A stretch of 64,000 bases of DNA from an uncultured Collinsella sp. (GCA_900541125.1 UQIK01000001.1:124001-188000); one strand, 5' to 3'; positions 25,699-34,450 are shown, counted from the first letter of the stretch. Made by a program: numbers and translations. The notes: generated from the sequence alone by a model not told the origin.

Positions 25699-26457
25699 GT
25701 GCTCAAAGCAGTCGTTTTCGATATGGACGAGACGCTTCTTAGCATCAACCTCAACGCGTTCATCCTTCGCTATTTTAAGGATGTCTCATCGATGCTCGCG
25801 GATATCGGGCGCCGCAGCCGCGGTGGCACGATGGCACGCCTCGGCACCATCCTGGTCGACCTCAACGCCAATCGCCGCAGCGGCACGGACAACCGCACCA
25901 ATCTTGAGTTTTACCAAGAAGAGGTCGAGCGCCGATGCGGGATCCGCCTCTCCGATCCCCTCATCTACGAGGCGTTTACCTACTACGACCGCGAAGTTCT
26001 TCCGTACAAGAACGACGATGTCATTAACGCCCACGCCATGCCGGGCGCACACGCCGCGCTCCAGGCCGTACAGGACGCAGGGCTGCGTTGCGCGCTCTTT
26101 ACCAACCCCAGCTTTCCCCAGGGGGCCATCGAGTGCCGCATGGGTTGGGGCGACCTGGCCGACGCTCCCTTTGAGCTCGTCACGCACATGGGAAACACCA
26201 CCCGCTGCAAGCCCGATGCCACCTACTATCTAGAGCAGCTTCAGGTGATGGGACTCGAGCCGCACGAGGTCCTTATGGTGGGCAACGATCCCAAACGCGA
26301 CTTCCCGTCCCCCGATTGCGGCATCCAAACCGCCTTTGTGGGCCAAGGCAAGCCCAGCCGAGCCACCTGGCGCGGAACCATGGAAGACTTCGCCCGCGAC
26401 TTTAACGCCGTAGTAGAAGCCTTCTACGAACACCAAGTAGCCGACGAACTGTCGTAG
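25699..26457 (+). CDS. HAD-superfamily hydrolase
   Basis: A 252-residue HAD phosphatase. Motif I is VVFDMDETLL at residues 4-13 (nucleophile Asp, then D at +2), motif II is ALFTNPS near residue 135, and motif III/IV is MVGNDPKRDF near residue 195. The cap inserted after motif I is mainly helical, as in YjjG-like enzymes. GTG 25699 is taken as the start because AAGG lies seven bases upstream and motif I follows at once; the frame upstream gives low-complexity sequence unlike this family. Substrate unknown. Confidence 0.85.
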   Translation: MLKAVVFDMDETLLSINLNAFILRYFKDVSSMLADIGRRSRGGTMARLGTILVDLNANRRSGTDNRTNLEFYQEEVERRCGIRLSDPLIYEAFTYYDREVLPYKNDDVINAHAMPGAHAALQAVQDAGLRCALFTNPSFPQGAIECRMGWGDLADAPFELVTHMGNTTRCKPDATYYLEQLQVMGLEPHEVLMVGNDPKRDFPSPDCGIQTAFVGQGKPSRATWRGTMEDFARDFNAVVEAFYEHQVADELS

Positions 26458-26509
26458 GACCCCTCCCTCGCTCCAAAAAAAGCGCCACAGGTTGAGCATA
26501 AGTCAGCGA

Positions 26510-26607
26510 AAACGCCCCTAAGCGAGCAATGTGCCTTGAAAGAGGAGGGCATAGGCCTTCTGGCCATGCCCGACGATTGAAAGGCAGATTGCCGCTTAGG
26601 GGCGTTT
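26510..26607 (+). repeat. Family 2 structured repeat, copy C
   Basis: Outer stem AAACGCCCCTAAGCG/CGCTTAGGGGCGTTT (with one bulged A), then GCAAT-G-TGCCTT/AAGGCA-G-ATTGC, the conserved loop GAAAGAGGAG/GACGATTGA and a perfect terminal stem GGGCAT/ATGCCC capped by GGCC-TTCT-GGCC. It shares the internal loop with copies A and B but no outer-stem sequence. It sits between convergent genes, 52 bases after one stop and 41 before the other. Confidence 0.8.
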
Positions 26608-26647
26608 GCAGCGTCGACTGGTTACGCGGTTTGGTAAAACCGCGTAA

Positions 26648-27967
26648 CTAACAAACCTGGGTTTTGCCGATCATGATGTTGAGGATCTCGACGTCGGTAT
26701 CTTTCATACCCACACGGCCCACGTAGCCCATGCTGGCGATTGTCTGCTCAACGGTATCTTGGATCAGGCCCTCGCCGGCGCGGAAGCCGCGACCCTGCAT
26801 GGCCATATCATGGCCCAGAATCGCCGCATCGACGGCAGCCGAGATCTTGGCGGCACAGCTCGCCTTGGCGCCGTCGCACACGATGCCGCCCACGTTACCG
26901 AGCGTATTCGAGACCGTCGCGCCAATCTGCTCGCGCGTGCCACCGCACAGCCAGGTAATCGCAGCGCCGGCGCCGCACGCGGCGCAAATAGCACCGCAAA
27001 ACGCCGAGAGCGCACCAATATAGCTCTTGATATGCACGGCGATAAGATCGGACAGCATCACGGCGCGCACCAGGCGCTCGTGGTCGCAACGCAGGTACTC
27101 GGCATACTCCATGACGGGCAATGCGCAGGTAATGCCCTGATTGCCCGAGCCGCACACAATGGCGACCGGCAGCGCGCAGCCGTTCATGCGGGCGTCGGAC
27201 CCGGCGGCCGCACGGGCACGGGCACGGCAGGCGACGTCATCGGCACGAGCACCCAGCAGCGTGCGGCCCACCTCGGCGCCCCAAGCGTGCGCAAGGCCCT
27301 CGGCACTGATCGCGCCATTTAGCTCAATCTGACGCTCAACGGCAGCGCGGGCGTCCTCAATGTCGCCGTCCTCAATAAAGTCGATGATGGACTCAATCGA
27401 CATGGGCGTGTCGGCCTTATCCGCCGCCCGCTCGGCCACCACACGCTCGGCGCAGGCGGCACACTCCCCCGCCGACTTGCCGCATACCGGAATACCGTCG
27501 AGCGTATGGCACGTGACATTGGTGTGATGATCGGTAATCTCGACGACCGCGGTATGGCCCCCGGCCGTGGCAGTCACCTTGATGTAGAGGTTGGGCACAC
27601 CCTCGACAAGCGACACATCGCAGTAGCCGGCGTCGGCGAGGAGCTCGGCCACGCGTGCACGGTCTTCATCGTTAACGCTCTCGAGCACCTCGAGCGCGCT
27701 CTTGGCGTCGCCGCCCACGGCACCCAGCACGGCCGCGGCCTCAATACCGTGCATACCGCCCGAGTTGGGCACGGTCACGCTCTTAACGTTCTTAATGATG
27801 TTGCCCGAGCAGGCAACATCCATATGATCTGGTTCGCAACCGAGTGTCTGGCTCGCCAGCGCTGCTGCATAGGCAACGGCAATGGGCTCGGTACAGCCGA
27901 GCGCGCAGACAAGCTCGCGGTTCAAAACATCGCAAAACGCGGCATCACGGACGGAATCGGTAGGCAT
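26648..27967 (-). CDS. L-cysteine desulfidase / UPF0597 family (CyuA-like)
   Basis: A 439-residue protein of the UPF0597/L-serine dehydratase alpha-like family. ALGCTEPIAVAYAAALA near residue 25, ACSGNIIKNVKSVTVPNSGGMHG near residue 58 and IVCGSGNQGITCALPV near residue 285 are the family's core motifs; the conserved cysteines would ligand a [4Fe-4S] cluster. Related enzymes break down L-cysteine to pyruvate, sulfide and ammonia. AGGAG precedes the ATG. Cysteine is the best guess; serine or a related amino acid is possible. Confidence 0.85.
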   Translation of the reverse strand: MPTDSVRDAAFCDVLNRELVCALGCTEPIAVAYAAALASQTLGCEPDHMDVACSGNIIKNVKSVTVPNSGGMHGIEAAAVLGAVGGDAKSALEVLESVNDEDRARVAELLADAGYCDVSLVEGVPNLYIKVTATAGGHTAVVEITDHHTNVTCHTLDGIPVCGKSAGECAACAERVVAERAADKADTPMSIESIIDFIEDGDIEDARAAVERQIELNGAISAEGLAHAWGAEVGRTLLGARADDVACRARARAAAGSDARMNGCALPVAIVCGSGNQGITCALPVMEYAEYLRCDHERLVRAVMLSDLIAVHIKSYIGALSAFCGAICAACGAGAAITWLCGGTREQIGATVSNTLGNVGGIVCDGAKASCAAKISAAVDAAILGHDMAMQGRGFRAGEGLIQDTVEQTIASMGYVGRVGMKDTDVEILNIMIGKTQVC

Positions 27968-28238
27968 AGGTATCTCCTGCTTGCATAACGGGCTTGGCTC
28001 TCAAAAATAGTTAGCTCCTTTATTTGATAACAATGCATCAAAAACCGCAACCATGGTTCCGGCGGACGGCGCTCAAGCACAAATTGGCGGCATTATTCAT
28101 GAGAAGCCGGTCTTGTTGCCTGCTAAAGCGTTTGACCAAAAAACGCCCGAGCGTTTACGCAAAAGTCGCGCTATCATGCAGTCGAACGCGGTAAACACCT
28201 TTAGCATTTGCGCCGCACAGACCAGAGAGGAACCATCC

Positions 28239-28706
28239 ATGAAGATCGGTATCGGTAACGACCACGCCGCCGTCGAGCTCAAGAACATCATCTCCGAGCA
28301 CCTGAAGGAGCGCGGCTGCGAGGTCGTGAACTTTGGCACCGACACCTCCGAGAGTTTTGACTACCCCATCGCCGGCTACAAGGTGGGTAAGGCCGTTGCC
28401 AACGGCGACGTCGACCTGGGCATCCTCATCTGTGGCACCGGTGTCGGGATTAGCCTGGCTGCCAACAAGGTCGAGGGCGTACGCGCCGTCGTGTGCTCCG
28501 AGCCCTTCAGCGCCAAGCTCTCCCGCATGCACAACAATACCAACGTGCTCGCCTTTGGCGCCCGCGTCGTGGGCTCCGAGCTCGCCAAGATGATTGTCGA
28601 CGAGTGGCTCGACGCCGAGTTTGAGGGCGGTCGTCACGAGCGTCGCGTTAACCTCCTCAACGAGATCGACCGCACGCGCGGCCTCAAGGTCGTCGACGAG
28701 GCCTAA
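28239..28706 (+). CDS. rpiB: Ribose 5-phosphate isomerase B
   Basis: A 155-residue RpiB/LacAB-fold isomerase, interconverting ribose 5-phosphate and ribulose 5-phosphate. It starts MKIGIGNDHAAVELKNII and has DYPIAGYKVGKAVANG, the active-site ICGTGVGISLAANKV (Cys as general base) and HNNTNVLAFGARVVG. AGAGAGGA precedes the ATG. A second, closely related copy lies at 35718-36185 in a different, apparently inducible operon, so this is probably the housekeeping pentose phosphate enzyme. Confidence 0.93.
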   Translation: MKIGIGNDHAAVELKNIISEHLKERGCEVVNFGTDTSESFDYPIAGYKVGKAVANGDVDLGILICGTGVGISLAANKVEGVRAVVCSEPFSAKLSRMHNNTNVLAFGARVVGSELAKMIVDEWLDAEFEGGRHERRVNLLNEIDRTRGLKVVDEA

Positions 28707-28733
28707 ACATCTCAGTGCCACAAGCTAACAGCA

Positions 28734-28768
28734 GGGGCCCGCTCAGAACTCATGACCGAACGGGCCCC
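28734..28768 (+). terminator. Terminator of rpiB
   Basis: GGGGCCCG pairs with CGGGCCCC and is followed by TTCATAGATTTT on the plus strand, 27 bases after the rpiB stop. Confidence 0.75.
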
Positions 28769-28785
28769 TTCATAGATTTTGGAAT

Positions 28786-28819
28786 AAAAGGGCGCCGCGG
28801 ATGGAGTTCCGCGGCGCCC
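28786..28819 (-). terminator. Terminator of ndk
   Basis: GGGCGCCGCGG pairs with CCGCGGCGCCC and is followed on the minus strand by TTTTATT, 38 bases past the ndk stop. It sits back to back with the rpiB terminator. Confidence 0.85.
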
Positions 28820-28857
28820 AAGCCACACGCTAACAGCTTTAAGGAGTCAAAGCTGGT

Positions 28858-29262
28858 TTAGCCAAAGAAGCGCTTGATCTCAATCTCGGCGTTCTCCAGG
28901 CAGTCGGAGCCGTGGATCACGTTGGCGTTGACATCGACGGCAAAGTCGCCGCGGATGGTACCAGGGGCAGCGTCAAGCGGATTAGTAGCGCCCATGAGGG
29001 TGCGCATCTTAGCAACAGCGGAGAGACCGGAAACGACCATCTTGACGACCGGACCGCTCGTCATAAAGTCGCAGAGACCGCCAAAGAAGGGCTTGTCGGC
29101 CAGATGGGCGTAGTGCTCCTCGACGGTAGCGCGCTCGAGCGTGGTCATCTCCATGCGCTCGATGACAAGGCCGCTGCGCTCGATGCGAGCAACAATCTCG
29201 CCGATCTTGCGGTCGCGCACGGCGTCGGGCTTAATCATGATGAAGGTCTTCTCGATAGCCAT
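28858..29262 (-). CDS. ndk: Nucleoside diphosphate kinase
   Basis: A 134-residue Ndk, which moves phosphate between nucleoside di- and triphosphates. It begins EKTFIMIKPDAVRDRKIGEI and contains PFFGGLCDFMTSGPVV, MGATNPLDAAPGTIRGDFA and the active-site histidine in NVIHGSDCLENAEIEI. The length is standard. GAAAGG lies seven bases before ATG 29262; an upstream ATG-like codon at 29304 adds residues not found in the family. Confidence 0.96.
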   Translation of the reverse strand: MAIEKTFIMIKPDAVRDRKIGEIVARIERSGLVIERMEMTTLERATVEEHYAHLADKPFFGGLCDFMTSGPVVKMVVSGLSAVAKMRTLMGATNPLDAAPGTIRGDFAVDVNANVIHGSDCLENAEIEIKRFFG

Positions 29263-29647
29263 AAGGTAGCCTTTCAAGTAGGTTCGCGCGTGCCCAAGTC
29301 CCATTCCGGCACCCGCCTGGACTGCATCGTAACAGAGTTTTAGCTGCAGTTAAACAAAAAGCTGTTTATTGAAACGTTGCAATTTATTGAAGCGTTCCAT
29401 ATGTGTCACTTCTGTTTCGAAGCTCGATTAGAGTACCATCCGACTGCCCGTCAACCGCATCGAGCAGAGCAGACGGTCGGTTGCCGCCCGCGAACGTACC
29501 CCCTTCACAACCTGCCCAAAGGTCCTACAGAACTTCTCGACAAGCCCCTCCCCCATAGCAACAAAATACGGACGCCCACATCAGCAGGCGCCCGTAAAAC
29601 AAAAAATGATTCCTCAATAAATGGCAAAAACGGCTTCGGCCAAACCC
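29263..29647. other. Gap between argH and ndk
   Basis: About 385 bases. It holds the argH terminator (29568-29595) and, towards 29263-29400, an AT-rich stretch with repeated TTTATTGAA-C/A-GTT that should contain the ndk promoter. The middle 29400-29560 shows no gene or clear structure. Confidence 0.5.
29568..29595 (-). terminator. Terminator of argH
   Basis: On the minus strand ACGGGCGCC pairs with GGCGTCCGT (one G-U) around a ten-base loop and is followed by ATTTTG, 53 bases after the argH stop. Confidence 0.7.
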
Positions 29648-31078
29648 TTACTTTATCCCGTGGCCCATCTCGACGACCTTGGTCAGCGATCCAAACACGC
29701 CCTCGTCGGTCACGAGCTGTGCCTCGGCACGCTGCAGCTGCACGGCAACGGCGGCAGGGGCGGTACCGCCCTCGGTCGTGCGTGCAGCGACAATCGACGG
29801 GATGTCGAGCGCCTCGGTAATGTCGTGCTCAAAGAGCGAGCTTGCCTCCTGGAACACCTCAAACGGCAGGTCCTCAAGATTGCAGCCGCGCTTCTCACAC
29901 ATCAGGACCAGATGGCCCACCACGGCATGTGCCTCGCGGAACGGCAGACCACGCTTAGCCAGGTAATCGGCAACATCGGTGGCGGCAAGGTGTCCCACGC
30001 CGCACTCGCGCGCCATGGCATCCTCGTTGACGGTCCAAGTCGAAATCATACCGGCCATAACCGACAGGCACTGCATGAGCGTATGGGCGGTATCGAGCGC
30101 GCCCTCCTTGTCCTCCTGCAAGTCCTTGTTATAAGCGAGCGGCAAGCCCTTCATGGTCACGAGCAGCTGCACCAGGTTGCCATATACACGGCCGCTCTTG
30201 CCGCGGATAAGCTCGGCAAAGTCGGGATTCTTCTTCTGCGGCATGATGGACGAGCCGGTGGAGTACGAGTCGGAAAGCGTGATAAAGCCAAATTCGGAGC
30301 TCGACCACAGCACGATCTCCTCGGAAAGGCGCGACAGATGCATGGCCATGACTGAGCCGGCGTAATGCAGATCGAGCAGGAAATCGCGGTCGGAAACCGC
30401 ATCGAGCGAGTTGGGAATCACACCCGCAAAGCCAAGTTCGGCAGCCGTCATCTGACGATCGAGCGGATAGCTCGTGCCGGCAAGTGCGGCAGCACCCAGC
30501 GGGCAGTTGTCGGCGGCATCAAAGGCTGCCTTCAGGCGCGTAAAGTCGCGCGCGAACATCCAGGAATACGCCAGCAGATGATGCGACAGCAGCACGGGCT
30601 GAGCGTGCTGCATGTGCGTGTAGCCCGGCAGAATTACCTTGTCGTACTTCTTGGCCGCATCCACCAGCACATGGCGCAGCTCAAGATTGGCCTCCATGAG
30701 CTCCTTGGCCAGCGCCTTGACGCCCAAGCGTGTGTCGGTCGCCACCTGGTCGTTGCGCGAACGTCCGGTATGCAAGCGCTTACCGGCCTCGCCGATGCGA
30801 CGCGTCAGCTCGCTCTCGATGGACATATGAATGTCCTCGTCGTTGATGTCGAAGGTGAAGTTGCCGGCATCGATATCCTGTTCGATTCCGGTCAGACCCT
30901 CGGCAATCGCTTGCTCGTCCTCGGCGCTGATAATGCCCTGGGCCGCCAGCATCTTGGCATGTGCCTTAGATCCGGCGATGTCCTGCTTATAGAGATGTTT
31001 GTCGACCGGCAACGACGCGCCAAACTCCTGCGTGACCTCGGCCACGCCTGCCTCAAAACGACCGCCCCAAAGAGCCAT
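29648..31078 (-). CDS. argH: Argininosuccinate lyase
   Basis: A 476-residue enzyme of the fumarase/aspartase superfamily that splits argininosuccinate to arginine and fumarate. The superfamily signature GSSIMPQKKNPDFAELIRGKSGR is near residue 280, HTGRSRNDQVATD near residue 105 and ILPGYTHMQHAQPVLLSHHLLAY near residue 150. ATG 31078 follows GGGGA at proper spacing and gives the usual N-terminus ALWGGRFE. It lies downstream of argG, separated by about 520 bases that contain a terminator-like hairpin and a small ORF. Confidence 0.96.
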   Translation of the reverse strand: MALWGGRFEAGVAEVTQEFGASLPVDKHLYKQDIAGSKAHAKMLAAQGIISAEDEQAIAEGLTGIEQDIDAGNFTFDINDEDIHMSIESELTRRIGEAGKRLHTGRSRNDQVATDTRLGVKALAKELMEANLELRHVLVDAAKKYDKVILPGYTHMQHAQPVLLSHHLLAYSWMFARDFTRLKAAFDAADNCPLGAAALAGTSYPLDRQMTAAELGFAGVIPNSLDAVSDRDFLLDLHYAGSVMAMHLSRLSEEIVLWSSSEFGFITLSDSYSTGSSIMPQKKNPDFAELIRGKSGRVYGNLVQLLVTMKGLPLAYNKDLQEDKEGALDTAHTLMQCLSVMAGMISTWTVNEDAMARECGVGHLAATDVADYLAKRGLPFREAHAVVGHLVLMCEKRGCNLEDLPFEVFQEASSLFEHDITEALDIPSIVAARTTEGGTAPAAVAVQLQRAEAQLVTDEGVFGSLTKVVEMGHGIK

Positions 31079-31196
31079 GGAACCGTCCCCTTTCTCCAAA
31101 TACCAAAACAAGCGCCCAAAGCAATGCGCCATATCGCTAAAGCGATTTTTCAACCGCTAGTTTTACACATTCCCCACCGTGTGCGGAGCCATGTAG

Positions 31197-31367
31197 CTAA
31201 TTTGCAAAGAAGTGACGCGCCATGCACTTGGCGCCCAACGTCTCCCTCCGGATGTTGCCCTGCGAACCATCGATCCAGGCCTTCAGGCTCATAGGAACGT
31301 CCTCGACCTTTACAGCATCGAACTCGGGCGCGAGGGCAAGCAAAGCATGCGCGATAGCATTGAACAT
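31197..31367 (-). CDS. Unrecognised 56-residue small protein between argG and argH
   Basis: A short minus-strand frame with a good ribosome-binding site (GAGGAG, eight bases before ATG 31367). It begins MFNAIAHALLALAPEF, continues with DAVKVEDVPMSLKAWIDG and ends with GAKCMARHFFAN. The first part is an amphipathic or hydrophobic helix, the rest charged, with one cysteine. No signal peptide is certain. I do not recognise a family. Regular codon use with C/G-rich third positions and a proper RBS favour it over the overlapping 123-residue frame. It could be co-transcribed with argH, which starts 119 bases downstream. Confidence 0.6.
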   Translation of the reverse strand: MFNAIAHALLALAPEFDAVKVEDVPMSLKAWIDGSQGNIRRETLGAKCMARHFFAN

Positions 31368-31417
31368 AATGGATACTCCTCATATATATAGGCACAGAGC
31401 CGCCAAATTGATAGAAA

Positions 31418-31447
31418 GAGCCCCGCCGGACAACCCCGGCGGGGCTC
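31418..31447 (-). terminator. Terminator downstream of argG
   Basis: GAGCCCCGCCGG pairs with CCGGCGGGGCTC around six bases. On the minus strand it is followed by TTTCTATC. It lies about 150 bases beyond the argG stop and just before the small ORF, so it may stop or attenuate the argG transcript. Confidence 0.7.
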
Positions 31448-31600
31448 GGACTCAGCCGCAGACGCGGCATCATATATGCGGGCGGAACGTAGGGGCCACC
31501 GATGTTAAGAAGTGTCAGCAAGCATAACGAAAGGTAGGGACCCCGTGCGCCCGTTATGTATCACGCGGATGGGCCGCGCGGATACCAAGGGAAGGAGGCG

Positions 31601-32827
31601 CTAGGCCTGGGCGGCAGCAGAGCTGGGGCCCTGGACCTTTGCCCACGTCTTGAGCGACAGCGTATCGATCTCGATAAAGCCGGCGCTGGCCTTCTCGTCA
31701 AACGTGGTGTCGCGGTCGTAGGTAGCCAGACCGTAGTCGTAGAGGCTGAAGAGGCTCTTGCGGCCGACGACATGGCAGTTGCCCTTAAAGAACTTCAGAC
31801 GGACAGTGCCGGTCACGAACTTCTGGGTATCGGCCATAAAGGCATCGAGCGCGTTTTTGAGCGGGCTGTACCACTGGCCGTTGTACACGGCGGTGGCCCA
31901 ATCCTGCTCGAGCTTAATCTTGGTCTTGAGCAGGTCGCCCTCGACGCAGATGTCCTCGAGCGCCTTGTGGGCGGTGATGAGCGTCAGGGCTCCGGGAACC
32001 TCATAGCACTCACGGCTCTTGAGGCCCACCAGACGATCCTCGACCAGATCGAGACGGCCAAAGCCGTTATCGCCCGAAATCTTGTTGAGGGCGATGACGA
32101 TCTCGGAGAGCTTCATCTTCTTGCCGTCGACGGCGACGGGCTTGCCGGCCTCAAACTCAATCTCGGTGTAGGTCGGGGTGTCCGGCGTGTCCTCGGGGTT
32201 CTTGGTCATAACCCAGGCGTCGTCGAGCGGCTCGTTCCAGGGATCCTCCAGGTGGCCGCACTCAATGGCACGACCCCACAGGTTGTCGTCGATGGAGTAG
32301 GGGTTGTCGTTGGCACCCTCGGGAACCGGCACGTTGTGGGCGTGGGCATAGGCGACCTCGTCGGGGCGACACTTCAGGTCCCACTCGCGAACCGGGGCGA
32401 TAACCTTGAGCTCGGGGTCGAGGGCCTTGACGGCGGCCTCAAAACGGACCTGGTCATTACCCTTGCCGGTGCAGCCGTGGGCGACGTAGGTCGCGCCAAA
32501 CTCGTGGGCGACCTCGACAAGCTTCTTGGCAAGCAGCGGACGGGAAAGGGCGGAGAGCAGCGGATACTTGTTCTCATACATAGAGTTGGCCGCGATGGCC
32601 TTAGTCAGGAACTCATCGGAGAACTCGTCGCGCAGGTCGAGTACCTGGCAATCGAGAACGCCCAGGTCGAGCGCCTTCTGCTTCTTGGCGTCCAGGCCGG
32701 TCTCCTCCTGGCCCACGTTGCCGCAGACGCAAACGACATCGAGATTCTTCTCATCCTGGAGCCACTTGACACATACGGATGTATCAAGACCACCGGAATA
32801 TGCGAGAACGACTTTTTCCTTGCTCAT
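31601..32827 (-). CDS. argG: Argininosuccinate synthase
   Basis: A 408-residue enzyme joining citrulline and aspartate with ATP. The PP-loop motif VVLAYSGGLDTSVCVKWL lies at residues 6-23; THGCTGKGNDQVRFE (here VAHGCTGKGNDQVRFE) is the second ATP/citrulline motif near residue 110, and FGRLDLVEDRLVGLKSRE near residue 265 is typical. ATG 32827 has AAAGGA upstream. The biosynthetic partner argH follows in the same direction. Confidence 0.97.
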   Translation of the reverse strand: MSKEKVVLAYSGGLDTSVCVKWLQDEKNLDVVCVCGNVGQEETGLDAKKQKALDLGVLDCQVLDLRDEFSDEFLTKAIAANSMYENKYPLLSALSRPLLAKKLVEVAHEFGATYVAHGCTGKGNDQVRFEAAVKALDPELKVIAPVREWDLKCRPDEVAYAHAHNVPVPEGANDNPYSIDDNLWGRAIECGHLEDPWNEPLDDAWVMTKNPEDTPDTPTYTEIEFEAGKPVAVDGKKMKLSEIVIALNKISGDNGFGRLDLVEDRLVGLKSRECYEVPGALTLITAHKALEDICVEGDLLKTKIKLEQDWATAVYNGQWYSPLKNALDAFMADTQKFVTGTVRLKFFKGNCHVVGRKSLFSLYDYGLATYDRDTTFDEKASAGFIEIDTLSLKTWAKVQGPSSAAAQA

Positions 32828-33381
32828 GGCTGTTTCCTTTCGCCCTTGGTAGCTAGTTAGAACATCGGTCAGTTGCAAGTCATTTCAAGGTCATATACCG
32901 TGCAATATCAGGTTAAATAGCAAAAATCAGCACATACATGCCCTAGAAACATGCAGCAATTTCGCGCTAAAACCCAACGACCTCAAAATGACTCTGTTGA
33001 GGCAATTCGCCCCATGCGGACAGAGACGATTGTTATCGTCGTCGGGAAATTGCGCGCTGGCGTCGGATGGCATTGTCTGCAGTGGTGATGATCGTTACGA
33101 ACTGCATCTGCCTTTCCTTTCACCTATCGCCGGGCGCAATTCTAATATCGTAAACGGTACCTTTTCCTCGGTAAGCGGTTGTTTTTCCGTCTCCGTTTTC
33201 GATGGTCGCTATATTACGCTAAAGTGCCTGCTGCACAAGCGACAAATTCAAATTTCTGAAAAGTTTTTTCATTAGTTTGTGAAGCGTGGTGCAAATACGC
33301 TCCGTTCCTGCGAAAATACGGCCGACTACGAGTTGATGGTTATAACGTCTGAAACAATCTCGAAACGAAAGGCTCGCTTTT
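32828..33381. other. 554-bp gap between argG and the Cof hydrolase
   Basis: The two flanking genes diverge, so both promoters lie here. TTGCA and TGCAA (32873-32905) frame a 23-base stretch with two CAAG-(G)TCAT direct repeats just upstream of argG and could be a regulator site. Open frames across 32988-33275 lack a ribosome-binding site and any recognisable fold. The stretch is less GC-rich than its neighbours. I see no RNA gene. Confidence 0.5.
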
Positions 33382-34209
33382 ATGCAAACTTACGAATCGG
33401 ACGCCAATATCGGAAACATTAAGCTCATCGCCGTCGACATGGACAAGACGCTGCTGACCGACGAGCGCGTGCTGCCGCAAGGCCTCGACGAACGCCTGGA
33501 CAAGCTCGCCGACGCCGGCATCGTATTCTGCCCCGCCAGCGGACGTCCCGCCCCCAAGCTCGAGGAGATGTTCGAGGGCATCAAAAACCGCCTTGCTTTT
33601 TGTCCCGACAACGGAGCGTGCGTGATCTATCGCGGCAGCTATATCTATAAGAGCATTATCGACGTGGAGCTGTATCAGCAGGTCTTGAGCCGTGCCTCGG
33701 AGGATCCTCGCGCTGTCCCCGTCCTGTGCTGCTTCGACGAGTTCTACGTGCTTGCCCGCGACCATCAATACCACGACGAGATCAGCGTCTACTACAACAC
33801 AATCAACTACGTCGACAGCTTTGAGGACCTTGATATCGAGTCCAACAAGATCTCAATCTTCTTCCCGGCCTATGATGCCGAGCCCGCTTTCCGCGAGACC
33901 TATAGCCCCGAGTTCTCGGACAAGCTCTACGTCACCAACGCCGGGCGCGAGTGGATCGACTTTATGAACCTGGGCGTCGACAAGGGCGCCGGCGTCGCGC
34001 ACCTGTGCGAACACCTGGGCATCGATATCGCCGACGCCGCCGCCGTGGGCGATACGTACAACGACATCCCCATGCTGGAGCGCGTCGGTCACAGCTTTAT
34101 CGTGGACAATGCCGAGGAGCACATGAACGCGCATGCCAAATGGCGCATTCCGAGCAACAACGACGGGGGCGTACTGACGCTCATCGACGCCATCTTGGCG
34201 GCTCGTTAA
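33382..34209 (+). CDS. Cof-type HAD-IIB phosphatase
   Basis: A 275-residue HAD phosphatase of the Cof type. Motif I is LIAVDMDKTLLTDE (residues 15-28), motif II lies in FCPASGRPAPKLEEM near residue 50, and motif IV is AVGDTYNDIPMLERVGHSF near residue 225. A C2B cap of about 100 residues sits between. These enzymes dephosphorylate sugar phosphates, flavin or PLP precursors; the substrate cannot be read from sequence. CGAAAGG precedes the ATG. Confidence 0.9.
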   Translation: MQTYESDANIGNIKLIAVDMDKTLLTDERVLPQGLDERLDKLADAGIVFCPASGRPAPKLEEMFEGIKNRLAFCPDNGACVIYRGSYIYKSIIDVELYQQVLSRASEDPRAVPVLCCFDEFYVLARDHQYHDEISVYYNTINYVDSFEDLDIESNKISIFFPAYDAEPAFRETYSPEFSDKLYVTNAGREWIDFMNLGVDKGAGVAHLCEHLGIDIADAAAVGDTYNDIPMLERVGHSFIVDNAEEHMNAHAKWRIPSNNDGGVLTLIDAILAAR

Positions 34210-34220
34210 CGTGGCTCGTC

Positions 34221-34350
34221 GGACCTGGCCGGGCGAGACGGGTAAGTTTTTCGCTCGGTCAGGTCCTGGGCTCGCTCGGAAAGCACATTAAGTGCTTTCC
34301 GGCTCGTGCGGAATCTACGAAAAACTTACCCGCCTCGCCCGGCCAGGTCC
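34221..34350. repeat. Long inverted repeat with nested hairpin
   Basis: Two 33-nt arms (34221-34253 and 34318-34350), identical but for one base, start GGACCTGGCCGGGCGAG and end AAGTTTTTCG. The single difference is a G-U pair on the minus strand. Inside lies a 9-bp hairpin GGAAAGCAC/GTGCTTTCC (34278-34300) and a GGTCAGGTCCTGGG that repeats the right-arm end. It starts 11 bases after the Cof gene stop. Its style matches the other palindromic repeats of the window, but the sequence is different. Confidence 0.85.
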
Positions 34351-34417
34351 TAGGGTGACTTGCTTGCCGCCTAGATGGCGTCTTGGCGTCTAGATACTTG
34401 GCTGAATATATTTTGAT

Positions 34418-34450
34418 GAAGGGAGCTCCTTGTTGTGAGGGGCTCCCTTC
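34418..34450 (+). terminator. Terminator upstream of lacI-type gene
   Basis: GAAGGGAGCTCCT pairs with AGGGGCTCCCTTC and is followed by TGCTCTTTTG on the plus strand. It protects the regulator gene from read-through from the Cof gene. Confidence 0.75.

Noticed and set aside
31150..31521. 123-residue minus-strand frame between argG and argH
   Set aside because: It overlaps the better-supported 56-residue frame (31197-31367) in another phase and lacks a good RBS; its product is Arg/Cys/Pro-rich.
32988..33275. 95-residue plus-strand frame between argG and the Cof hydrolase gene
   Set aside because: No ribosome-binding site, low-quality amino acid composition and no recognisable domain; it is a chance frame in a promoter region.
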